The notes: a model not told the origin generated them from the sequence alone. DNA of 31,129 nt from Lichtheimia corymbifera B2541 (GCA_000697475.1 JNEU01001105.1:1-31129); one strand, 5' to 3'; positions 10,585 to 23,230 are shown, counted from the stretch's first letter. Numbers and translations are program-made.

Positions 10585-11513
10585 CTAAGATGGCTGCTTC
10601 AAACTCGTAATCCCGATCCAAGTCAGCACGCACGACAAGCTGCTTCATGCCGCGGACAGCTCCAGCTGACACTCTGTCCTCTTGTCCGGCACGATCGTCA
10701 AATACAAAAGGTCGTAGAAATGATAATGATGCCTTCAAACACTCCTCATAGATATCTTCCTTGTTGTCAACCACGACATCCACGAGGCCAAGAGCCTTGC
10801 CTTGCTCAGCTGTTATCTTTGGTGCACTTGCAAGTATACGTAGAGCTGCTTTACGTCCAACGCTATTCACCAATCGACGAGCACCACCTTTTTTTAAAGA
10901 CGTCATGTCAGCATCACCCCCTTCAATTGTATAACCGATGATAATAAACGTACCCCAAGGTGAACTGACACCCATCCTTGTTTGGACAAAGCGAATGATA
11001 GCTGTGGATGCCATGCACACATAATCGAATGCTGTCAACAACTCCGTTCCACCACCTAATGCATGACCTGCCATGGATGCTACGGTGATAAGAGGCAGCC
11101 TTGCAAATCGCGATAAGGCATCATGCATCACTTGATTCACTTGAAGAGCCAACGTTGGTGTAGTGTGCATGTGCTCACGAGCAAATTCAAGGTCTAATGT
11201 ACCATCATCATCTTAATCAACCTGTTGTCATGCATGCAAGAGACATCCATATATAATTACCAAGACCAGCACAGAAAGCCTTGCCACGGGAACCAGTAAC
11301 GATAACAGCCACCAAGTCTTCAGGTGCCTTGGACTCCAGCCAAAGGACAACTTGACGAAACTCGACCATCATTTTGCCTGAAAACGCATTGTGTCGTTGA
11401 GGATTGTCGATCACCACGAGGGCTACACCAGGTGCATAATTGACATCAAGATGGACGCTGCCAATGCCACGTTCCTTCAACTCTTGTTCTGCAACTGCAA
11501 TGGGATTGGTCAT
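10556..11513 (-). CDS. Enoyl-CoA hydratase/isomerase (crotonase) family protein, ECHDC1-like
   Basis: Three exons (11261-11513, 10954-11193, 10556-10887) give 274 aa. Family hallmarks are NPQRHNAFS (about aa 37-45), the first oxyanion-hole loop AFCAGLDL (79-86) and the second, HALGGGTE (128-135). Similarity along the whole length is best with ECHDC1, ethylmalonyl-CoA decarboxylase, a metabolite-repair enzyme that destroys ethylmalonyl-CoA made by side activity of acetyl-CoA carboxylase. As in ECHDC1, the segment before PWGG (VQTRMG) lacks the second catalytic Glu of true enoyl-CoA hydratases, which agrees with a non-hydratase role; the exact reaction is inferred. Intron 2 (10888-10953) is 66 nt with no in-frame stop. 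Its removal joins SSPWG to GARRLV exactly as the family requires. No organelle signal is obvious at the N-terminus. Confidence 0.85.
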
Positions 11514-12119
11514 CAGAAAGGGCCGTGAGGAAGAGAGAACAATGCATCTTCACGTGCTGTAGATTCGTCGGCATGGATGGGGTTGAGAAACAAACAAAGA
11601 AACGTGATGAAATGGATCTTCACAGCCTCTTATTGTCATTCGTATGCATTATATAGATGACTGCTCGGCATGCTAGGACTAGGAAATTACATAGAAAAGA
11701 GAGCTATATCACTGAATGCATATATGAATCAATAAACCAAAGAACCACTTGTAATGCAATGAGTGAAAAAACAACGTTTATGCATCCTCAGGGGAGATAT
11801 AACAAACACCAGACTTTTTTGTTGTCGCACTGCTATGTAGAGGAGGGTGAGAGAGAGTACCAGACGGCTTGCTCAAGATCACTCATTGTTGTGTCCTTTA
11901 TAACAAAAAACGGACACAGTTTAATCGACATGTATCAATGTTCGCAGACATTGTGTATGTGGATATACACTAGTTTTATATCATCATCTATTATATATAC
12001 ACGATAGCTAGGGACTATTTGCATGACTACGCTACCATTCAGGGCTCCTCTGAGAGATTTAACGTGTTGTGCCACATTGCGCGCTTTATCGACTTTCTGT
12101 TTCAATCAAAAGCCCAAAT
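11514..12119. other. Divergent intergenic region
   Basis: Promoter space between the ECHDC1-like gene (-) and arp6 (+). A TATATATA-like run near 11992-12000 is the best core-promoter candidate for arp6. Short open frames here have no support. Confidence 0.45.
11649..11655 (-). promoter_or_regulatory. Candidate TATA box of the ECHDC1-like gene
   Basis: TATATAA on the minus strand, about 136 bp upstream of the start codon. A CACGTG palindrome lies between them near 11550, in the presumed leader. Confidence 0.35.
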
Positions 12120-13749
12120 ATGCCGCCTGTAGTCGTTCTCGACAACGGTGGTTCCACGATCAAGATAAATACAGCTCATGACACCGAACCAAGGTATGCA
12201 ATGCAACTTCTCCATGTACTGGTTTATGCGTGAGGACTCATGATCGCTCGATAGACTGGTACCCAACGCCATTATACGTGGCCGAAGCGATCGACGCAAC
12301 TTCATAGGCGATCAGATTGAGCAGTGTACCGACTTTTCCTCGTTATACTATCGACTGCCATTTGAGCGAGTGAGTAGACGTGACATGTTGAATTCTATAT
12401 AGCGAGAAGGGGAGCACTGAACCTCTGTTAATGAATAGGGTTATCTTACCAACTGGGGCGTAGAACGACCTATTTGGAATCGTTTATTCGGAAGCGTACT
12501 GAACGTAAGTGATCAACTGCGCATATATGGATTGTCATTCATTCATCCATATTAGATCGATCCAAAAGACAGTGGCATCCTGATCACAGAACCTTGCTTC
12601 AACCTGTCAAATATCCAAGAGGTTTATGATCAGGTGATCTTTGAGGATTATGAATTCGCATCATGTTATCGTACCACTGGTAAGGAAAGGAACAAGGGTG
12701 GAGAGAGAGTATAATAGTGATTCATTGTTCTTTAGCACCACAACTTTGTATATACAATGACATCTCGTCTATTTTTGGTGATCGCCCTGGATCCATTCCT
12801 GATTGTGCGCTGGTCGTGGACTCGGGATTTTCATTTACACATATTGTACCATTCTGGAAGGGGAAACCAGTTCGTCGTGCTATCAGGAGGATCAACGTCG
12901 GTGGGAAGCTTTTGACAAACCAATTGAAGGAAACGGTGTCTTTTAGGTAATTTTTTTTTGTTCATCTTGCCATCTCGCATCCATCATTCTTATATAGCTG
13001 TTTGTAGATACTATGATATGATGGAAGAAACCCACATTATCAACCAGGTCAAAGAAGAATGCTGCTACGCTTCTCTGGATGTTTACAAGGATCTGGATAC
13101 ATGCCGTCAACCATATCATGCCAATGATGTCGTTCAAGAATATGTACTTCCCGATTACATCAATACCATGCGTGGTCACGTGCGGCCAAAACAAGCTCGG
13201 CAATCATCAACTTTGAAAAAAGGTGCATCCTCTGAACAAATCCTGACAATGAACAACGAGCGATTCATGATCCCCGAGCTTCTTATGCACCCATCCGATA
13301 TTGGAATTCAGCAAGCTGGTATACCCGAAGCAATAACACAAAGCGTCAATGCTTGTGATGCCGAACTTCATGGGCTGCTGTACGCCAACATCATCCTTGT
13401 AGGCGGAAATACCAATATACCAGGCTATCGTGAACGAATGTAAGTCAAAAGTTTAATTGCACTATCGAGCACTTTGCTCACTCAAAAACGTAGCATGCAA
13501 GATCTCCGAACAATGGCACCGAGCACATACGAGCTTCGAATAGCACAACCCGAAAAGTGAGTTTATTTGTTGTTCTTGTATTCAATCAACGCTAATCTAA
13601 TCATCCATTGTAGTCCTGTCGAATATGCTTGGCATGGTGGACAAAACTTTGTGGCATTGAGTAGTCGATCTGATTTACAAAGGACATTTGTTAGTCGTAA
13701 AGAATACTTTGAATATGGCAGCGAAATATGTAGACGCAAATTTGCATAG
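12120..13749 (+). CDS. arp6: Actin-related protein 6 (Arp6)
   Basis: Nuclear actin-related protein and core subunit of the SWR1/SRCAP chromatin remodeller that installs H2A.Z. Eight exons: 12120-12193, 12255-12369, 12439-12504, 12556-12679, 12736-12946, 13008-13439, 13494-13556 and 13614-13749. Their total is 407 codons (406 aa), near the usual size. The actin-fold signatures are the phosphate-1 loop LDNGGSTIK (7-15), the phosphate-2 loop VVDSGFSFTHIVPF (153-166) and the adenosine-motif region LVGGNTNIPGYRER (327-340). Arp6-type features are PFERGYLTNW near the exon 2/3 junction, NVGGKLLTNQLKE, and the C-terminal KEYFEYGSEICRRKFA. All seven introns are 51-69 nt GT-AG. The ATG is preceded by noncoding sequence and directly begins the first beta strand, so the start is well fixed. 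Confidence 0.95.
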
Positions 13750-13757
13750 CAATATGT

Positions 13758-13770
13758 AATAAAATTTATT
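13758..13770. terminator. Overlapping bidirectional poly(A) signals
   Basis: AATAAA on the plus strand (13758-13763) and AATAAA on the minus strand (TTTATT at 13765-13770) lie back to back in the 42-bp gap between the stops of arp6 and the Furry-like gene. Each would serve one convergent transcript, so the two mRNAs probably overlap at their 3' ends. Confidence 0.55.
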
Positions 13771-13791
13771 ATCATTACAAAAGAATGCTTA

Positions 13792-16700
13792 CTAGATCTC
13801 CCCATCAGAATCAAATCCTATCCCTGAACTAGTGAAATCAGCAGGCCCGTTGGATGAGCTATAACCATGTCGATCCCGATTATAGGAAGAGGTGGATGAT
13901 GGGCTGAGTGGTGTATCAACGTCTTCATTGAAAAAGTCATCGAGATCTTTGAGGGCATTCATCAAATCTTCTCCATAAGAGCCATCCATGGGACGCTTGG
14001 TATCAGGTGGTACAGTAGTAGCAGTAGTAGTAGCAGATGGCGCAGGCACAGCACCATGTTCTCCAGGTATGGCTGCATTGGCACTATCATTGCTGCTTGT
14101 GGTGCTCATGATGCTTTCTGTTCCTGGAACTTCTCCCTCTTCACCAAACATGCGAGACGTTGCATTGCCATCATTTTCGCCAGTGAGTAAAGAAAAGTCC
14201 TCAATAGAAAACTGGATGTTGTGTTCGATAGGTGCCTGGTTTGTAAGTGATGAGCATTCAAAGACAACTGCATGAACATTGTGTCGGGCTATTTGAGGGG
14301 CGATATTCATGGAAGCTGGTCCAAATCCCCAAATAACATTGGCTGCTGTAGCTGTAGCTGTAGTTGCAGTGGTGGTGGTGATATTAGGATCACTGGCTCC
14401 ATCATTGTCTTTGATGCTTGGGGCTGCTGGAATGGGTGCTGGTGCTGCTGGTATCCCGGCATTCAGAATGCTCAAAGCCTTGTCAGCAAAATCCGTTTGA
14501 ACCAGGTGCAATAGTGGGCTCAAGGAAGCAATGTCGATTGGTATCTCACCGTGGGGCTGCTGCTGCTGCTGCTGCACTCGTGCCAGCAGTAGTGGTATTC
14601 GATAATGATGGCTGTGTCTTTTTTACATATGGCACCAGGTTCTCAATCAAAATCAATCCCTTTTCACGGTAATATGGTATCTTGTTCTTGACCAGCAAGA
14701 GTGCGAACATAAGGGCTTGATTGGCGTATTTGGGGAAGAACACATCACGTATAGATCCGAGAAGCTGTTTGAGATAATCCTCTTGGAACTTGCTCTTTTG
14801 CTTTGGATAGGTGGCCAATATACGTTGCACATTGGGTAAGGCATACCATTCGAATAGCTGAGTCAATTCATTCGACAACTGCACCGCAGAGCCATGTTCT
14901 TCAGTTTCATTCCCGACATCAAGGCCATGTAATAAGCGACAGAGAGAACCAAGCAATAGGTATAAAAGACGTGTCTCTGATGGATCTATCAATGGCGGAT
15001 TGTCGACAAGCATAATGGATGACAGTATCGTAAACGTCTTTTCCTCCGCTGATTCAAATTGTAACCCCTTGAGCAATAAAGGCTGCAATCCCTCAAATTC
15101 ACTTGCCCAATTCTTAGGGAAGCTGGAAGCGAGGGCATTAGAAAATCCATACTTTTCCAAGACTGTCTCCAAGAGCACCAATGCCTCAGAATGTTCAGCT
15201 TCGTATGGGCTGTATAAGCATGCCACTGCTGCCCAAAACATTTGTGGGAATTGCTCCAGCTGAGAGTGTTCCATGAATTTGACAACATCTGTCAATGTCA
15301 AAATAATCTCCAATGCAAATCCTCGTATCTCATCAGACTTGTCGGCAATGGTATTTGATAATCGCGCCAACATGTCTGCAAGCATGTGCTGGTTAAAGGC
15401 TGGCATCAGTGTGCGGAAACATTGAAATGATCGACAAGCGATATGCCGCACCGAACAACATGTCGCCCATTTGAGTGCCGTCTCGCCCCATTTTTGTCTC
15501 AAACTTGGATCCTCGTGTGAAAAGACATCAACCACCTTGCGTAACAAATCCGATAATTCACTTGCACTCTGCAATCTTCGATTCTTTGGTGTAATATTCT
15601 CATAGGCCCAAAGTCGTTTGCCCTCTTTGGATGCGAGCCATTGAATCAAATCGGTTGCTTTTTGAGACGCTTCAGAATCCAAAGACTGCCGGATCACAAT
15701 CGAATGGATAAGGTTGATAAGGAAACATCGAGATTGATCACACACGATACTGGTCAAATGATCAAGCTGTACAAAGATGCTGTGTAGAAGTAACGGGAGA
15801 TGAGGAGCCAAGTCTGCACCTGCTTCAATGGCAAGATCTACCAAGAATACCATCGCCAGCTGACCACGTGAAAATGCTGGTTTTTTGGAATACGTTGGTA
15901 AGGCCTTTTCAATGTCGGCAACGAAAAGAAGCGGAAATGCATGGGTATGGGAGTTGTTGGCTTCCTTGACTGTGGGTACCATTGATCTTGGCGTGATTTC
16001 AGTGATAACCTCCTCGACAACTCGACCGAATGCTGGTGTACGTCCAAGGCATACAAACACTCGCTTTGCATGGATCAAGAACCAAGGGTTACGCATCACT
16101 TGTCCCATATCAAGAAGGTACATGATAATAGCACGCACATTACGGCCATGGTCGACGAGTTGACTCCATAGTGCAGCAATCTCCTTGACATACATATCAC
16201 CAAACTTGATCGTGATGTAGAAAATGTTGGATAACACCATATATGCTGACGCACTAAGCTCCACATCCTGAGGACCCATTGACAAGTCAATCTTTCGCAA
16301 CCAAGGCAATAGATAAATCAGCACTTCTCGCTGGCTGTTGGGACTGATATGTTCGAATCGTTGTGCAATTTCAGATATCATTGAATAAGTTTGCTCGGGA
16401 TGATCCACCGCAAGGCGTGCTGACAACAGTGTTTGTGTATGTTTATAAATGGCTGGTAGGCTGCTGGTGATACCAATTTCATACTCCTTGGCACAAGAGT
16501 CAGCGAATACTCGTTCTTCGATCACCCGTAATAGGTTGATTGCTGCCTTTCTGATGGACTTTTTGGCATCACCCGTTTTAAATAGTGCCAAGCTCATGAT
16601 TTGATGGATGTGACAGGGATAATCATCGACTCGAGTAACAATGTCTGCCAGCGCAAGAAAGTAACCCTGAGTAAACTCCAGCTTTGGATTTCCTGCATAG

Positions 16701-19700
16701 CATTGCTCGATCACATCATCCAATAGAAGCGGCTGATCCTGGTTATATATCAATATGGATTCCAACGCACGCCTAAAAAGCAAATGAGTATACATAACAC
16801 AACCATAGAAATACTAAGCGTACCTTGCCACAGCATGATATCGAGGATCCGAGCTCTCAAAGACTGCATCGATCCATTTGAGCACGTTGAGCATATCAAA
16901 TTGAATAACAGCTTGTCTTGCCTTCTTTTGACCAAGGAATGCATAAAGTGGTCCACGCTATCCCATTAATGTTAGCAGCGACGTCGGGTTTTAAATAATG
17001 CATGATACTTACACATAGAGTTGCCATTGCATTCAAAGCAGCGCTTTCTAGAGCCTTACGTTCCTCCTCCATTAGCTGAGTTGCATTGGCCCTTTCCTGG
17101 GTATCCTTGCACTGTTCCAGAACATCTCTCATCATGGCAGCTTCACGGCTTCTGGTTGATGATGCGTACATGCCATAGCCACACCATTCTTCAAACATCT
17201 TGTATAGGCTAAGTCTCGTCTCAAATGACATGATACTTGTTGGGTCGTCGAGTCGCATAATGTTTTCATACAACTTTTCCACCAATCCACACAGATAGAC
17301 GCGTAGCTTGTGATACTCCCATTCGAGTTGCACCTCGCTATCAGCAAGAAACGACTTGGTCTCCTTGATGTAGCTCATAATGACGTTCATGAGATCCTTA
17401 TCTTCAAGAAATCGCTTTTCCTCCAAACAATCGGCAGTGAGCTCAAAAACATGCATCAAGGAAATCCTCAATCGGTCATTCTTTTTGCTGCGCTTATTTT
17501 GGTATGGCTTTTGATTGTTGCGTTGTTTTCCATCATCAAGCACAACACGCACATGGCTTTGGATATCGGATATAAGCATCTTGTACGCGTCGTGATTCAC
17601 GTTGCCGAAACCTTGAATCACTGCTTCTCGTATCGGACGATGTTCGCATGTCAAGAATTGCATCATCATACGGAATAAATCATGTGCTGTGGTGATCTTT
17701 TGTACTACTGTTGATCCTTTACGACCACTGTTGGCCCATGTTGCAATGGGAGACACATTGTTTGGTAATGTAGCTGTTGCACAGGCGAAAATGATATAAA
17801 TCTTCCATTGCTCAATCATTTCAGCACTGGCTGCCTTTTGACTGGTGCTGCTCTTGCTCATGCTCAAGGTACCGGTGGTGCCCACTTTGGCTGTTTCGAG
17901 TGACACTTGGATTGACGGTAAAAGCTGTACAAGGCGCGTGCAAATGTTTTGTCGACAAAGAGCAACTGTGTCTGGGAAATAGTCGAAGCATTGCTTAAAG
18001 ATCTCTGAATAGCACATGTTCCAGATGCTGATATCAGCTGCATGGTCGCTTTCAGCCACTTGTATCAGTACATGTGGTATCGCTCGTCGCTGGTGTTGCT
18101 GAATACGCATACGTGTTTCAATACTCAAGCTATGCCCGAACAATGAATTGGTTTCTTTGTTGAATTTGATCATGTCTTGCCCTGCTGACGCCAGGTAATT
18201 GTGTAAACGTGGATACGTGCGCTTTTTGGGGAAATGCTTTTTCAGTTCTTCCAAAAGGATCGGTTTCTTTTCTTTTGCCATTTTGAATAGCTGCTCCTCC
18301 AATTCAGCTGCCAAATTGATAACCTTCACAGCATAGCGTCGTACTGCAGATGAATAATGACAAAGGAATAAAAGACCGTTGGCTTCAGTCTCTTCAACCA
18401 TGCGACATAATCGTGACAAATCGGATGGTTCTCCAGAAGATGGCGCCACTGTGCTGATTTGAGACAGGTCGATTTGAGATACCCAGATGGCTAGTAGATC
18501 CGTGTAAAGCTTCATGACACCTCCGTTGCCATTATGATTGCCTCCTGTCAATGGACCATTTCCAAGACCGATCACAATGTCTGAAAACTTGTCCTCGATT
18601 CGATACACAAAGCGTGAATATCCTGTAACCACCGTCTGGCTGTCAAGTTGCTGTGCAATGCGGACCAATGCTTGTGACGCCGCTTGTATCACCTCCGGAT
18701 CTGCATGAACGGTATAGCGCGATAACATTTCCACCAACTTGGGTAATGGAACACCAGCAGGCATCAATCGTGGCATGGAATCAAGTATCGCTTTCAGCAC
18801 ATCCAGATACGCTTGCTTGTCTTTGGAATAGGAAACAATAAAAGTTGCATATTGGTGTTGCATTTGTGGGCCACCATCCGATGTTCCTGATATACCAACG
18901 CTGTTGACGAACATGGGTACTGAATAATTTCCACCGCCAAGCGTACCACCTCCCATAGTTGAAGAGATATTGCTGGCAGTTCTCATTATAGTCGTTTTTT
19001 CATCCAATACCAGCAGCTTTCCAAACGCTTGATCCAAACTCAACAATGTCTTGTGAATAACCTCTTCCACTCGATCGGTCACATCGGGCTTCACTGAACG
19101 AATTGGGGCTGAGAATAGATCCGCACTGCATTGCATTGAGATACCAGTGGCGAGCATATCTGGATCAGCTGGAAACGGTGGTCGTGTCACACCTCGTTCG
19201 AGATCATAAAGCATCAATCGAAAAGCACGTAACGCAATAATCATTCGTTCAGGGTTGATATATTCCAGATGAAAAGTGGCTGCAGCATTGTCTGCGTTAA
19301 GCAGATAAAATATGATACTTTTGGTAGCGGTATCAACATCCCTCATTAAGGCAAAATAGGTAATCAGAATGAAATGGTCGAGTGATGTCTCAGATGGGTT
19401 GATGGCGCGTCGAAATGGAGGAAATAGTGTTTTGATGATGGTGTCAAGTTTCTTAAAGGCAATTGCAGTGCTCTCGGTACAACGAAATAGGTAGGTCCAG
19501 ATAAGTCGAGATATGCATCCCAATGTCAGTTGCCGGGTGTATTTATCCTAATGAATAGGAATTCTCGATGAGTGCGTGATATCCTCAACAACATCATTAG
19601 TATATACCTTGCTAAACTTTTGATAGCAGCTTTCCACTATGGGTATCCAGTTGTTGCTGAAGAACTCTTTCCGGCTGACACACAGCAATATCGTAACAAG

Positions 19701-21515
19701 GGAATATCCAGCCTACCAATTGCGGTGATTAGAGTAAGCTTCCTTCCTTTGATATGCTCACTTACCAGCATATAACGCGGCTTCAATGTCATTTTCAAAG
19801 CTCTTGGATATACAAGATCCACTGCTCGACTCCATGCAGGGAAATTAACTTCAGCTACAGCAACCTAGGATCATATATCAGCAAAACATGATACCCAACA
19901 TATATAATGAGCGAGACTTACCCCAGCAATCGGTGATAGCAATAGCACGAATAAGTTGGCATAAGTAAGCTTGACTTTGGCACCGTGTGCATTCTTGAAG
20001 AAACTGGCACAGCTTGAAAGAAAATCAGCTGTTTCCTCCAAAGCATCCAGGGGGTAAATCTTATCGTGATAACTTTGAATCAGTCATTGTCTCCTTTTTC
20101 TCCCAATCCCTCTTTGTTTCTTCCTTACCTTGATCTTCAGAAAACGCATACCACGAATAAGCATTTCCATATGACTTTGTCGCTCTTTCATGATGGTTTG
20201 GCTGTTGTACTTTTCCAGTTCAGCAATGAAACGGTCGCTAACAGATGCAAATCGGACGTTGGATAGTTCTCCAATAAGTTCGGCAAAGAGATCCATGCTT
20301 GCCGTCCTGTTTTTGGATCGCTTGATGGCTTCTCTAAGATCAACTATCAGATCAAACCAAATAAAAAATGCCCATTTTCCACATACGGATCAGCTTTCTT
20401 CAATTGGTTGAATACGATCTCCTCAAGGTTTTCACCCAAATCCTCTGGCAGTGTATGGGGTGTGAATGACTTGACAATCTCGATCAAAGCGCGACATAGG
20501 ATATACACAGATGCAAGCTATATTGGTGGATTAGACAATGGATTCGATATCATGCGTATACATCAACATACGGATTGTCTTTCTTTGAGAATGGATGCGA
20601 CATCTTTTGCTCTGGACAACGGCGCCGATTCACTGTAAGGTAGAAAAAAAAAGGACCATTAGGATAACATTGAATCAGCCCTCCTTTAATATCTTACCTG
20701 ACACGTCTTAATAAAGCGGGATCTAATGGTTCAATTTTGGCCCTTCTCCATCGCATGACAGCATCAATGACTTGTTTTTGTTGGCATATAGCAAGAGATG
20801 ATAATGATCGAATGAGCTTGTCAAAAGCAGGATCCGCACCAACTGCAAGTAGTTTCCGAAAATCGACCTCTGCATCCTTTTATATTTGATGAGCAACATC
20901 ATCCAAGCTGAATGCGTCCTTCTCTCTCCCTTTCTCTCTCGCACTTACCACGCCCATATTGAGAATCAATTCCATCTTTTTGTCGGCCACATTTTCAAAT
21001 TGAGCAAATACAACACCCAATGCATAATCTGAACTGAGAGCGGTTGGACCACACGAGCTGACAATTCTGCTACTCACAGCAGGGTCTTGAGTCTGATCAG
21101 TTGAGCTCTTTCCACGTCGGTGACGAAAATGCTCTTTGGACGGCGAGGATGTTGTCATACCAAAGGGGCTGTTGCTACGTTCAACGTGGTGTGGTGAATA
21201 ACCTTCCAACACAAAGGATCGTGGTGAAGCTTGGAAGTCTGTGCTGGAACCTGTGCTACGGTTGCGGGTGCTGTGGAATCGAGTGACATTGCTCGTTGGT
21301 ATATTAACAGGCGACACAGGTGTGTGTTGGCGAGTATGGGAACTGGAAGAGTGATTGTCGACCAATGTTGAAGATGAGGATACTTGAGAAGACGTAAATG
21401 GAACAAGAGATGCCACTTGGGGTGGTGGAAGCTGTGTAATGTCAGGAGGGTCGCTGAATGGATTACTCGAGGATGCTGCTGTTGGAGGAGGAGGAGGAAT
21501 GCGACGATTGGGCAT
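13792..21515 (-). CDS. tao3: Furry/Tao3/Mor2 family cell-morphogenesis scaffold
   Basis: Very large HEAT/Armadillo-type scaffold that supports NDR-family kinases (Cbk1/Orb6, with Mob2) in the RAM/MOR polarity network at growth sites. Twelve exons: 20949-21515, 20698-20876, 20572-20632, 20387-20517, 20129-20333, 19922-20059, 19766-19864, 19608-19712, 17013-19547, 16824-16957, 14627-16772 and 13792-14571. They join in phase to 2360 codons (2359 aa), a normal length. The first 160 residues are Ser/Pro-rich and disordered. The conserved N-terminal region starts about aa 163 (ALGVVFAQFENVADKKMEL), includes LVTILLCVSRKEFFSNNW and INPERMIIALRAF, and corresponds to the Furry/MOR2-PAG1 N-terminal domain. 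The C-terminal domain ends with HNVHAVVFECSSL and EHNIQFSIEDFSLL, then a low-complexity acidic tail. The last intron (14572-14626) ends inside a CAG run. The family call is secure; the last intron and the start Met are the least certain parts. Confidence 0.93.
14557..14577 (-). repeat. (CAG)6 run containing the acceptor of the last Furry intron
   Basis: On the coding strand GTG is followed by six CAG triplets. The upstream exon frame (ending VPY) and the downstream frame (HGEIPIDIA) are out of register unless a 55-nt intron with donor TAT|GTAAAA (14626) and acceptor at one of the CAGs is removed. Each CAG is a possible in-phase acceptor, so products may differ in Gln number. Confidence 0.6.
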
Positions 21516-22860
21516 TTGAAAGTGTGGACGTTGAAAGCAGACAAGATATTGGTCCTTTTCCCCCCTTTTGCCAAAAGTTCCCGTGGAGAAAAAGTTGTAT
21601 GGAGATAAAGAGTAATACAAGTGGTCTTTGCGGTCACTCCAGCAACAAAGAGTTCCGTGTTGGTAGTGCGGGATTCCAAATGAATAGTGCATCCAGTTCT
21701 ACTTCCATATTAATCATGCAAACACATACATATATTCTTTGTTCCCTTCAACATAGCTATTACTATAAAGTAATATTTGGATACATTGAATAGTGCTGTT
21801 GCTGTTGAATGCTTTCTCGCATGATTCGGCCCTTTCCCCCTTCCAAGACCCAATAATGATGTCCACGCCATACACTCACAGCAGTGATATCCTAACACGC
21901 TATCAAGCAAGCAATGCATGCCAAGCCCCAATGTGCAATACCACGCCCACCACAGTACTTGATATTAAAGCTAAACGTGTCACACACATTCATGCATGCA
22001 ACTAGTTGCGATATTTACTCCTGCGTTTTTCAGATCACACTTACCAAGCACAACAACGTTGACATCACAAGGGAGAATTGGTCATTCCCAGGATGGCTTT
22101 GCTAGAATGTACAAGTGCATGAACCATTACATTTTCCCTTCTTGTCATCATCAGTGTTCATCATCATCACAAGATACAACCCGATATGGCCTTTTGGTCA
22201 TGGTTACATTAGCAGGAGAGAATAGTAGTAGATCGGTTGATATGGCCCATTGAGCCGTAAACCATCTTGAATTTTATGTAAGGAACATCTAGCATAGATG
22301 AGCCCTGTACAAAGAAATTTTGTTCTCCCCCGACAATCAATATTTCATTTAACGAGTTGTGGCAAGGATGATGGGTGTGTCTTTGTTTTCGTCAAGTTAT
22401 AGTTACAACTGTCACCTACCATTTTAATGGTAACAGAAATCTATGGGAGGGGATTTGACATGCACATTTGAAAGGTATCTCAAAGAACGACGACGGTAAT
22501 ATATTGCCGGGTAATGCCTTGCAAAATGATAATATGCGGTAGACCACACTCGCTTTGGAAACCCAATGTGTCATCCCCAAGGAAAACGTTATTCTTTTGG
22601 GAAACCAGCCGATCTAAGCTCACTGGTTTGCATAATGATTGCTATTATTATTATGTACTAGGCTGCTCGTCCCAATTGACGTAGCTTACTCGATCGTATA
22701 ATTGTATGCCTTGATGTAATGCATTAACGTCTCGATATGACATTAAACCCGATAAGGAGATGAGAAGTAACTTTGCGGAATCTGGCTGCTTGATCATCGG
22801 TACATCCTTGTGTGGAGCGAGAAATAGCGCAGCATTAACGACATATGCTATTGGTGCATC
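21516..22860. other. Upstream region of the Furry-like gene, gene-free
   Basis: Presumed promoter and leader of the Furry-like gene followed by sequence without any supportable gene on either strand. Confidence 0.45.
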
Positions 22861-22989
22861 ATGTCTTCATTTTTGCAAATTGTGCTTTGCACGACGCTAG
22901 GGGTGTTATGCTTTGTTGCATACATCGCATACCTATCACCCAACCACAAAGACATTGATATGGATTATCCAGAGCCGCAGCTAGCATAG
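22861..22989 (+). CDS. Possible 42-aa single-pass membrane microprotein
   Basis: ATG at 22861 opens 42 codons to TAG at 22987-22989. Residues 3-25 form a continuous hydrophobic stretch (FLQIVLCTTLGVLCFVAYIA and neighbours) long enough to span a membrane, followed by a short polar, acidic tail (KDIDMDYPEPQ). The base at -3 is A. It lies alone in a noncoding region, 314 bp before the transporter gene. No family is recognised, and a frame this short can arise by chance. Confidence 0.2.
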   Translation: MSSFLQIVLCTTLGVLCFVAYIAYLSPNHKDIDMDYPEPQLA

Positions 22990-23230
22990 ATGCATTGATG
23001 ATTGGTTGACAAGGATGCGAATTGCGACAATTTCAAGGTTCAGCAGCAACATGTGTTATTGTTTCCCATTTGCTTTGCTGATAGGATTTGTTTACGAGCT
23101 CGGCAGGGTCTGCTGCCCAGTTCCATCATCTATGCAAATCTAACCGCGCTACATGGAAACGGCTATCGTCATGGAGCACCAAGTTTTTCCGTCACCAAGC
23201 GACCACCATTTGATTACTTTTGCCCCTTGT

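Noticed and set aside
21155..21679. 174-codon minus-strand frame overlapping the first Furry exon
   Set aside because: Out-of-frame shadow of the Ser/Pro-rich N-terminus of the Furry-like protein, which continues in phase through the conserved domain.
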